18,063 bases of DNA, taken from the NCBI GenBank assembly GCA_902788205.1, contig CADAJJ010000045.1:1-18063 (forward strand). Direction: 5' to 3'. Positions 7,900 to 13,746 of this stretch are shown here, piece after piece (position 1 is the first letter of the stretch; each line of letters opens with the position of its first letter). The notes under the pieces were generated by a model. That model was not told the DNA's origin and made no database searches. It worked only from the letters and a program-made list of their open reading frames with translations. The stretch is from RUG023 sp900315435. Lineage in GTDB: Bacteria; Spirochaetota; Spirochaetia; Sphaerochaetales; Sphaerochaetaceae. Made by a program: the position numbers and the translations under genes.

Positions 7900-7916
7900 A
7901 GATTCATTCGTTTCAT
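7869..7916 (-). CDS. hisL: his operon leader peptide (15 aa, three consecutive His)
   Basis: Reads MKRMNLHHHMCVLPA followed by TGA. The run CAC-CAT-CAT gives three consecutive histidines at residues 7-9, directly upstream of a terminator and of hisG. Translation of this peptide would sense charged tRNA-His. The enterobacterial leader has seven consecutive His; three is fewer but would still allow stalling. No ribosome site precedes the ATG, and the predicted -10 box ends 7 bases before it, so transcription should start at or next to the ATG and the peptide may be read from a leaderless mRNA. An ATG at codon 4 is the alternative start. Confidence 0.85.
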   Translation of the reverse strand: MKRMNLHHHMCVLPA

Positions 7917-7923
7917 GGACAAC

Positions 7924-7953
7924 AGCATATCGGTTCACGCCCACCCCTGTCAA
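7924..7953 (-). promoter_or_regulatory. predicted sigma-70-type promoter of the his operon
   Basis: On the minus strand a consensus -35 TTGACA (7948-7953) and a -10 TATGCT (7924-7929) are separated by 18 bases. The predicted start of transcription is near 7917, giving a leader of about 120 bases before hisG. This is the only good promoter between the ABC permease stop (8041) and hisG. Confidence 0.75.
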
Positions 7954-7986
7954 TACAAGCTCTGCATGGATATGCAACCGATATGC
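7925..7986. repeat. inverted repeat and GATATGC cluster around the his promoter
   Basis: A perfect 11-bp inverted repeat, GCATATCGGTT at 7925-7935 and AACCGATATGC at 7976-7986, has arms 51 bases apart centre to centre. One arm covers the -10 box; the other lies upstream of the -35. A further GATATGC copy at 7969-7975 is 11 bases (one helical turn) from the one at 7980-7986. The layout looks like operators for a repressor that acts across the promoter. The regulator is unknown. Confidence 0.5.
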
Positions 7987-8040
7987 GAAAAATCAAAAAC
8001 GCAAATGCCGTCCCGGGAGAGTCCCAAACCGTCTTTCCCC

Positions 8041-8886
8041 TCATCCTTTGATTCCGCTTGAGGTGACTCCCTCCACAAAGTACTTCTGGAACGGCAGGAA
8101 CATCAGGATCGGGACGAGGGCGGAAATCGAGGAAGCCGCGTAAATATAGCTCCAATAGGTCTCGTTCTCATCCTTGAAGTATCCCAATGCCACCTGGATG
8201 GTCCTCACCTCCTCGTTCCGCCCGCAGAGCAGGGGCCAGAGATAGTCGTTCCAGGAGTTGACGAAGACCATCAGTCCGGCAGTGATGAAGACCGGAACGG
8301 AAAGGGGCATGATGATCTTGGTGAAAATCTGGCCCCAATTGGCTCCATCAACGGTTCCTGCCTCGATGAAGCTTCTGGGGATTCCCCGGAAGAACTGGGT
8401 GAACAAGAACATCGCAAGCCCGCTGGAGACCCCGGGCAGAATCAAGCCGGTAAATGTGTTCACCAGTCCCATCCTGTTGACCAACGTGTACAGCGGAAGG
8501 GCGACGGAATCGGCAGGAACCATGAATGAGACAATGAAAATGGCAAAGAGCAGTTGCTTTCCCTTGAAGTTGAAGAAGGCAAAGGCATACCCGGCGACCG
8601 AAGCGACCAACAGGTTGACCGGCAGGCACACGAGCACAACCAGGAAACTGTTGCGAAGCGGTATTCCGAAACCGTACTCGGCGAAGATGTCATGGTAGCT
8701 CGCCAGCGTCCACACCTTCGGAAAAATCGTATGGAAGCCGAAGGGCAGGTTGTAGGCGAAAATCTCCTTGTCCGTCCGGAATGAAGCCATCAGGATATAC
8801 AACATGGGGAACAGGGCGATGACGGCAATACACACAAGAACCGTATAGAGAACCACAAGAGTGGCGGTATGATAGTTCTTCTGCAT
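8041..8886 (-). CDS. ABC sugar-type transporter permease, MalG/UgpE-like
   Basis: The 281-residue inner-membrane permease of the CUT1 class has about six membrane segments: near 8-30, a block around 75-100, then 105-125, 135-160, 185-210 and 240-262. The cytoplasmic EAA loop that docks the ATPase reads EAGTVDGANWGQIFTKIIMP. The ATG at 8886 is chosen because GGGGAGTGAGG lies just upstream. A GTG at 8898, overlapping the previous stop as GTGA, would add four residues. It is the last gene of the nucleoside-hydrolase/ABC operon and pairs with the permease encoded just upstream. The substrate cannot be told from sequence; context suggests a nucleoside or other N-glycoside. No strong terminator follows before the his promoter. 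Confidence 0.92.
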   Translation of the reverse strand: MQKNYHTATLVVLYTVLVCIAVIALFPMLYILMASFRTDKEIFAYNLPFGFHTIFPKVWTLASYHDIFAEYGFGIPLRNSFLVVLVCLPVNLLVASVAGYAFAFFNFKGKQLLFAIFIVSFMVPADSVALPLYTLVNRMGLVNTFTGLILPGVSSGLAMFLFTQFFRGIPRSFIEAGTVDGANWGQIFTKIIMPLSVPVFITAGLMVFVNSWNDYLWPLLCGRNEEVRTIQVALGYFKDENETYWSYIYAASSISALVPILMFLPFQKYFVEGVTSSGIKG

Positions 8887-8894
8887 GGCAAACC

Positions 8895-9779
8895 TCACTC
8901 CCCGTCATGGGTGTTGATCATCCTGAACTGGATGATGACGGTGCACAGGATCAGGACGAGCAACATGGCGGTGATTGCTCCGGCGCGCGACTGGTTCCCG
9001 TTGCGGTAGGCCGACTTGTAGACCTCATACATCAAAACGTTCGTCCGGTTCGCAGGTCCTCCCTCGGTAATCAATTTGGTCGGCGCGAACATCAGCATGT
9101 TCGCGGTCGTATTGGCCACCACGACGAAGAGCATCGTCCTGCTCATCATCGGAATCGTGATATGGAACAGGCGTTGGAAGTAACCTGCCCCATCCAACCA
9201 CGCCGACTCATACAACGAGCCGTCGATACCTTTCAGTCCGGCAAGCAAGTACATCATCCAGTAGCCGCAACCCTTCCAGCTTGCCATGAGAATGATGCAG
9301 CCAAGGGCCTGGTCCGGGTTGGTGAAGAAGCCTTGGGCGGGAATGCCAAACACCGAGAGGATGCTGTTGAAGACACCGTTGTTGACGTTCATCATCAGCG
9401 ACCACGTGACGGAAGCGACGGCGATAGCCATGGTCACCGGAATATAATAGATGCTCCGGAAGACCCCGATGCCCTTGACCTTGTTGTTCACCAGCAGGGC
9501 GAGGACCAAGGAAATGACAATCTGTAACGGAATGATGATGATATTCATCCGTACCGTCACCCAGAGCGAGTTCCAGAAGGTCTGGTCCCCAAAAAGAATC
9601 TGGTAGGTTCTCAACGACAACCTGCCATTGCGGAAGAAGGAACCGATGGTCACGGACACCATCGGATATATCTTGAACAGAAGAACGAAAAACAGTGCCG
9701 GCATCAGCATCAGATACGGGTACACCCATGCCGGCCTTCCCCCCATATGCTTTTCTTCTCTCATTGCTTGTCTCACCAT
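8895..9779 (-). CDS. ABC sugar-type transporter permease, MalF/UgpA-like
   Basis: The 294-residue integral membrane permease is the first of the two CUT1 permeases. A hydrophobic segment at about 16-38 follows a short basic N-terminus, with further segments around 75-100, 105-130, 155-180, 205-230 and 260-285. The EAA loop reads YESAWLDGAGYFQRLFHITIP. The ATG at 9779 is chosen for its AGGAGGG site 5 bases upstream. The frame is open further upstream into the binding-protein gene, but that extension is hydrophilic, Arg-rich and unlike a permease. Its stop overlaps the region of the next permease start, so the pair is probably translated in a coupled way. The two permeases should form the heterodimeric channel. 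Confidence 0.92.
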   Translation of the reverse strand: MVRQAMREEKHMGGRPAWVYPYLMLMPALFFVLLFKIYPMVSVTIGSFFRNGRLSLRTYQILFGDQTFWNSLWVTVRMNIIIIPLQIVISLVLALLVNNKVKGIGVFRSIYYIPVTMAIAVASVTWSLMMNVNNGVFNSILSVFGIPAQGFFTNPDQALGCIILMASWKGCGYWMMYLLAGLKGIDGSLYESAWLDGAGYFQRLFHITIPMMSRTMLFVVVANTTANMLMFAPTKLITEGGPANRTNVLMYEVYKSAYRNGNQSRAGAITAMLLVLILCTVIIQFRMINTHDGE

Positions 9780-9803
9780 CGCTTCCCTCCTCTGGATACA
9801 GTA

Positions 9804-9829
9804 TCTGCCGCCCGACACCGGACGGCAGA
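9804..9829 (-). promoter_or_regulatory. intercistronic stem-loop between binding-protein and permease genes
   Basis: On the minus-strand RNA an 11-bp stem (UCUGCCGUCCG with CGGGCGGCAGA, one G-U pair) closes a 4-base GUGU loop. No T run follows, so it is not a typical rho-independent terminator. The G-U pair would be a C-A mismatch in plus-strand RNA, which fits selection on the minus strand. Such hairpins after binding-protein genes commonly protect the 3' end of a processed mRNA, so that binding protein exceeds permease (compare malE-malF). Confidence 0.75.
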
Positions 9830-9844
9830 CACCATCGGAACGTA

Positions 9845-11152
9845 TTACTGGTACTCGGCGAACGCGGTCTTCAGCTGCGCCTCGCAGGAGAGAGCGGCCT
9901 GCTTCGGATTGGCTCCGTTGCGGACGTCCTCCCACATGGCGTTGACTGCCGTCGTGTACTCGTTGAAGGCAGGCGTTACCGCCCGGACCAAAGCAGTATG
10001 GGCACCCTCATATTGGGCAATCCTCAGATACGGCTTCTCGGCCAAAAGCTTCTCGGTAAACTGACGGGACAGCGCGGGCACCATGCCGCTGACATGGATA
10101 TAGGTGTCGCTTCCCTCATTCAGGCAGAGGTACTTGATGAACTCGACGGCGGCGTCCTTCTTGTTCGAATAGGGATTCAATCCGACGGTCCAGCTGCCGC
10201 AAGAGGTCTTCACCTCTTTCTCATGACCGCTGAAGCACGGCGCATACGTGTATGCGTAGTCCTTGAACCCATTGCGGTCGAAAGTACCAGGAAGCGCGGT
10301 CGTGCCCAGATAGAACAGGATCTTGCCGGACATGAAGTACGAGCTCGTGTCGTTGGCCTTGATGCCTTTGGTGAAGACCCCGTCGTTCACCTGCTGCTGA
10401 TACCAGCCGAGAGCCTGTTGCCACTGGCTTCCCGTAAACAATCCTTCGACGGACAGCCCGCCCTCGTTGATGTTCGGGGCTCCGAAATCGTTGGCAAGGA
10501 TGTTCATCTGGTACGTACGTCCGACTTGCTGGAACTCGATGCCGAAAATACCTTTCGACCCATCGGGATCAAGCTTCTGTTTGGCCTCCTTGGCCATCTT
10601 CACCAGTTCTTCCCAGGTGATGCGGTGCCCGCCATCGACCTTGCCGAAGTCGTAGGAAATACCAGCTTCCTTGAGCAGGGCCGTGTTATAGTACATGACC
10701 AGCGAGGAATCCCCCATCGGCGCTCCGTACATCTCTCCGTTGTACATAGCCTCGGTCTGCATCGGTGGAGTGAACTGGGAGAATTCCTCCTTGCTGAAGT
10801 ATTTGGTCAGCGGCGTGAGATACCCGCGTTTCGCGTAGGCGGCGACGTTCGGACCATCGGCCGCGAATACATCGTATTCGTTGGACTTGGAACTCATCAG
10901 GATTTCCAACGTCTCGAACACATTGTCGAACGCAAGGTATTCCGCATCGCATTGGATCTTCCCGGCATACGCCTTGTTGAATGCCTCGACCGTAGCGCTC
11001 ACTCCGGGTTTCTGGGACGAGCTCATCATCAGCTTGATGGTTACCGGTCCACCCTGCTGCGACGCAGAAGGCGAAGCTTCAGCTTTTCCCTGGGCGAACA
11101 TCGTGGCTCCTGCCATGAGCATCGCACAACCGACAAGTAACGTTTTCTTCAT
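9845..11152 (-). CDS. ABC transporter extracellular solute-binding protein (CUT1 family)
   Basis: The 435-residue exported binding protein captures the substrate for the two permeases downstream. The leader is MKKTLLVGCAMLMAGATMFA with likely cleavage near residue 20, before QGKAEA. LVGC at 6-9 resembles a lipobox but is too close to the N-terminus to be convincing. Mature features fit family 1 solute-binding proteins: EYDVFAADGPNVAAYAKRG, the GEMYGAPMGDSSLVMYYNTALLKEAGI region and SWTVGLNPYSNKKDAAVEFIKYLC. The start has AGGAGGG 5 bases upstream. The gene begins 22 bases after the nucleoside-hydrolase-like gene, so both are on one transcript. The substrate is unknown; the neighbour suggests a nucleoside or glycoside. 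Confidence 0.93.
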   Translation of the reverse strand: MKKTLLVGCAMLMAGATMFAQGKAEASPSASQQGGPVTIKLMMSSSQKPGVSATVEAFNKAYAGKIQCDAEYLAFDNVFETLEILMSSKSNEYDVFAADGPNVAAYAKRGYLTPLTKYFSKEEFSQFTPPMQTEAMYNGEMYGAPMGDSSLVMYYNTALLKEAGISYDFGKVDGGHRITWEELVKMAKEAKQKLDPDGSKGIFGIEFQQVGRTYQMNILANDFGAPNINEGGLSVEGLFTGSQWQQALGWYQQQVNDGVFTKGIKANDTSSYFMSGKILFYLGTTALPGTFDRNGFKDYAYTYAPCFSGHEKEVKTSCGSWTVGLNPYSNKKDAAVEFIKYLCLNEGSDTYIHVSGMVPALSRQFTEKLLAEKPYLRIAQYEGAHTALVRAVTPAFNEYTTAVNAMWEDVRNGANPKQAALSCEAQLKTAFAEYQ

Positions 11153-11174
11153 ATATGCCCTCCTAGAGCCGTAA

Positions 11175-12137
11175 TCAGGAACGACAGAGTGTTTCCGCGA
11201 GATCGCGGATAATCGCGTCCTTTTTCACATAGGAGACATAGGCGATAGGGTGCCGAGACCCGTCAAACCCGTAGTGCTTGTCGTATTCGGGAATCGGACT
11301 GGGAACCAGGCGCCAGTCGAAGAAGTCCCCTTGCTTCAACCAGCAGACGGTCGTCACATCCCAAAGGGGTTTGCTCCAGCCGGTCCCGGCGTGTTTCAAC
11401 ACCATGAACTCGTAGGTATTGTCGATCAGATACTCACAGAGCGCGTTCTTGCCACGGAACCAGTATTCGAGCTCCGGCTTGCTGAAACGGAATTCGGAAA
11501 CCACTCCCAGGCAGGGAAATTGGACAAGGGGAACCCCGCTTTCAAAGACCACCCGGGCAGCGGCGATGTCCTGCTCCATGTTGAAGTCCGAGCAAAGACC
11601 GATATGGAGCCCATGCCCGCCAAGCCAAACGACCACGATCCTCGTGACGATCGAAGGATCGGTCAACAAGACAGAGGCGATGTTGGTGATGGCGCCTATC
11701 GCCACCACATACAGAGGATTCCCGGGAGAATGTCCCTGGGAAAGAGCAATGATCCGGTCCACCGCTTCCGACGGAACAGGCTCTTTTTCCGAAGGCAGAT
11801 AACGGGTCGCACCTCGATACACGACCGAAGCAAGATCCGAACGGCCCATGCAGGAAAGCACATGCAGGATTTCCTGATAGCTCCTCTCCATGCCGTCCGC
11901 AGGATCCTTCGACCGGCAAAGCCCCTTGGAGGGATTCCGGTAGAAGGGGGCGGCAGTCATGGCCCTCACCGTGATTTGTGGAGCAGATTTCACCAGATAG
12001 GCAAGCGCGTATTGATCATCAATCTCGTTGTAGGTATCCGTGTCGATGACAGCATCCACCGGCCCGGCCGGGCGGCGAAGCATACCGATGATCCGAGAGA
12101 AATCAGGCTCTGGAAAACGCGAACTCGATGCGACCAT
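11175..12137 (-). CDS. nucleoside hydrolase-like protein (inosine-uridine preferring family)
   Basis: The 320-residue protein is of the IUNH fold, which cleaves the N-glycosidic bond of ribonucleosides. The Ca/substrate Asp cluster reads VIDTDTYNEIDDQYALAY (D32, D34, D40, D41), a longer form of the usual DTDPGxDDA. AIGAITNIA (146-154) corresponds to the family's LGPLTNIA, and DFNMEQDIAAA (184-194) to its EFN..DPxAA. The late HD motif reads LWDVTTV (W259-D260), so the His proposed as proton donor is Trp here. No signal peptide is seen; the protein is presumably cytoplasmic and acts on what the ABC system imports. The ATG at 12137 has GAGGG 5 bases upstream; a TTG at 12179 would add a poorly conserved 14-residue extension. 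It is the first gene of the operon. Confidence 0.85.
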   Translation of the reverse strand: MVASSSRFPEPDFSRIIGMLRRPAGPVDAVIDTDTYNEIDDQYALAYLVKSAPQITVRAMTAAPFYRNPSKGLCRSKDPADGMERSYQEILHVLSCMGRSDLASVVYRGATRYLPSEKEPVPSEAVDRIIALSQGHSPGNPLYVVAIGAITNIASVLLTDPSIVTRIVVVWLGGHGLHIGLCSDFNMEQDIAAARVVFESGVPLVQFPCLGVVSEFRFSKPELEYWFRGKNALCEYLIDNTYEFMVLKHAGTGWSKPLWDVTTVCWLKQGDFFDWRLVPSPIPEYDKHYGFDGSRHPIAYVSYVKKDAIIRDLAETLCRS

Positions 12138-12198
12138 ACGTACCCTCGTTCTCGCAAAACAGAGGGCGAAGAGGAACAACTCCCACCCCTTTTCTCAA

Positions 12199-12228
12199 AC
12201 TCTATCTGCTCAAATTTAGCATTGTCAA
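12199..12228 (-). promoter_or_regulatory. predicted promoter of the nucleoside hydrolase/ABC operon
   Basis: Minus strand: TTGACA (12223-12228), an 18-base spacer, then TAGAGT (12199-12204). The start of transcription is expected near 12192, about 55 bases before the ATG. The -10 is only a 4/6 match, which would suit an activated or regulated promoter. Between this promoter and the stop of the ATPase gene (12374) the sequence is A+T-rich near 12240-12262 and otherwise shows nothing recognisable. Confidence 0.6.
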
Positions 12229-12245
12229 CACAAATATTGCATTGT
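12211..12245. repeat. two 15-bp direct repeats, likely operators
   Basis: CAAATTTAGCATTGT (12211-12225) and CAAATATTGCATTGT (12231-12245) differ at two positions and start exactly 20 bases apart, close to two helical turns. The first overlaps the -35 and part of the spacer; the second lies just upstream. The placement fits a regulator that binds two sites on one face of the DNA. No regulator gene is adjacent. Confidence 0.6.
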
Positions 12246-12373
12246 TTCTATAAAATATAGGTCAAAAGACAACAATGCCGCCACCATAATGCGCATCCAA
12301 CCAAGCGCTCGTAAAGCTTATGCGGATTTCCTGGCCAGAAGAGGGCGATGGCAACACTTTGCGGCCATGTGTG

Positions 12374-13552
12374 TCATCGGAACAATTGATACGGATCCAT
12401 GAGCAGGAATTCCTCCAAAGGAATCCCCTCGCTTTCCCCCACCACGTACACCGGCACATCCGGATACGCCTTCCGAAACGCTCGCATGCTTTTCCCCGTA
12501 ATCTGCGATCCGCTTTTGACTTCTATGCCGCACACTTGGTCATTGTGGCGGAAGATGAAGTCAATCTCATTGTTTCCATCTCTCCAATACTCCACTTCAT
12601 GATGTCCCGGAAGACCGGATGCCAGCAAACGACACCCGACAGCCGATTCGACATAGCGGCCCCATACATCAGGATTATTTCTTGCATCAGCAAACGACAA
12701 AGAATCCAAAGCAGAAAACAGCGCATTATCGAAGACCTGCAATTTCGGGCTCGAAGAGCGGGAGCAGACCATGCTGCCCGAGTATTTCTGCAACCCGGCA
12801 AGCAGGCAACTCTCATCAAGCAGTTGCATATACCCGGCAAGGGTGGTGGTATTTCCCGCATCCTGCAACTGGCCGAGCATTTTGGTATAGGAAAGAATTT
12901 GTGCGGAATAGTGTGCGCCAAGAAGGAATAACTGGCGAAGCAATGCAGGTTTTCTCACTTCTTCCAGCCCGAGGATGTCGGAGGCGATGCTGGCATCAAT
13001 AATGGAGGAAACAAGATAGCTTTTCCAGCGGCCCTCATCGTGGCGGAGCGCCATAGACCCCGGATATCCTCCGAAATAGACAAATTCATCCAAAGAAAGA
13101 CCAAAAACCTCCCGCATCTCTTCATAGGACCAATGAGGAACATGGATCAGTTCGAACCGGCCCAGCAAAGACTCCGAAAACCCCTTTTCCAAGGGCAGGC
13201 GGGATGAACCGCTGATGATGACGCGGATATCCCGTTTCTGGAAACTATCCTCATCCCAATACTTCTTCACCACTTCGCTCCAGCCTTTGATCTTTTGCAA
13301 TTCATCGAAAGCAAGAATCATGGGATTTCCCGCCCGGGCCAGCAACCGCGCACGATCCCATTGTCTGGCAATCCAATCGTGGTTGCCTTGTTGGGTATCT
13401 GCAGCGGCATAGATGTAGGGAATATCCAGAGAATCCAGTACCTGATGGACAATCGTAGTCTTGCCGACCTGCCTTGGTCCGGTTACGACTTGCATGAATC
13501 TCCTTTCTTCCCGCATGCGGGATCGCAGTACTTGTACATAGGTTCTCTCCAT
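12374..13552 (-). CDS. AAA ATPase with DUF4143 domain
   Basis: The 392-residue protein has an N-terminal AAA_14 ATPase followed by a C-terminal DUF4143, a PD-(D/E)XK-like fold. Visible parts are Walker A GPRQVGKTT (25-33), Walker B MILAFDEL (78-85), a sensor-like ISGSSRL (113-119) and the GRFELIHVPHWSYEE stretch (131-145). A C-terminal EIDF..IEVKSG region follows, with D331 and E344-x-K346 and an upstream E302. This architecture is very widespread in bacteria and archaea, often as solitary, multicopy genes. Its role is not established, and proposals include defence or toxin-antitoxin-like functions. It is monocistronic here, with its own promoter and a palindromic operator. The start has AAAGGAG 5 bases upstream. 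Length is normal and no motif is missing. Confidence 0.93.
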   Translation of the reverse strand: MERTYVQVLRSRMREERRFMQVVTGPRQVGKTTIVHQVLDSLDIPYIYAAADTQQGNHDWIARQWDRARLLARAGNPMILAFDELQKIKGWSEVVKKYWDEDSFQKRDIRVIISGSSRLPLEKGFSESLLGRFELIHVPHWSYEEMREVFGLSLDEFVYFGGYPGSMALRHDEGRWKSYLVSSIIDASIASDILGLEEVRKPALLRQLFLLGAHYSAQILSYTKMLGQLQDAGNTTTLAGYMQLLDESCLLAGLQKYSGSMVCSRSSSPKLQVFDNALFSALDSLSFADARNNPDVWGRYVESAVGCRLLASGLPGHHEVEYWRDGNNEIDFIFRHNDQVCGIEVKSGSQITGKSMRAFRKAYPDVPVYVVGESEGIPLEEFLLMDPYQLFR

Positions 13553-13564
13553 GGATACTCCTTT

Positions 13565-13595
13565 TACTCAATATATTGAGTATTTTTACTCAATA
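13565..13595. promoter_or_regulatory. three-half-site palindromic operator in front of the AAA/DUF4143 gene
   Basis: An 18-bp perfect palindrome, TACTCAATATATTGAGTA (13565-13582), is followed after 4 bases by a third half-site, TACTCAATA (13587-13595). Two alternative dyads can therefore form. The cluster lies between the predicted transcription start (near 13597) and the ribosome site, where a bound repressor would block transcription. Autoregulation is the simplest reading. Confidence 0.65.
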
Positions 13596-13603
13596 CATTG
13601 CAC

Positions 13604-13632
13604 ATTGTACCATACAGATTCAGAGACAACAA
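13604..13632 (-). promoter_or_regulatory. predicted promoter of the AAA/DUF4143 gene
   Basis: Minus strand: -10 TACAAT (13604-13609) preceded by TGG, an extended -10. A weak -35 TTGTTG (13627-13632) lies 17 bases upstream. The rest of the interval up to the MFS stop (13747) holds no recognisable feature and no clear terminator. Confidence 0.55.
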
Positions 13633-13746
13633 GTTTCCAGACAAGCTGAGACCTTGCGACATCCCGACCATCCCCCAACGTGAGTGGCAAAAGGAAAGTC
13701 ATTCGCAACCATGCCCATGCAATCCAAAACCGCATGATCCTCACAC

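Noticed and set aside
7797..7950. T-box or riboswitch in front of hisG
   Set aside because: No T-box consensus (AGGGTGGnACCGCG) or specifier-loop architecture is visible. GGGTGG occurs, but as part of the antiterminator and without the rest of the T-box motif, and the leader is too short.
7744..7977. 77-codon minus-strand frame over the his leader, starting M-H-I-H
   Set aside because: It runs through the terminator hairpin into hisG in the wrong frame and has no ribosome site. The 15-codon frame with three His codons explains the region better.
8011..8030. Possible terminator after the ABC permease
   Set aside because: Only a 4-bp GGGA/TCCC stem with weak G-T extensions, and the T-rich stretch is about 14 bases away. 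Too weak to call.
9695..11140. Long plus-strand open frame (481 codons) opposite the solute-binding protein
   Set aside because: The minus-strand frame has a signal peptide, a ribosome site and binding-protein motifs. The plus-strand reading is an antisense shadow without recognisable domains.
12262..12533. Small minus-strand frames downstream of the AAA/DUF4143 gene
   Set aside because: They overlap the ATPase C-terminus out of frame, have no ribosome site and show no recognisable features.
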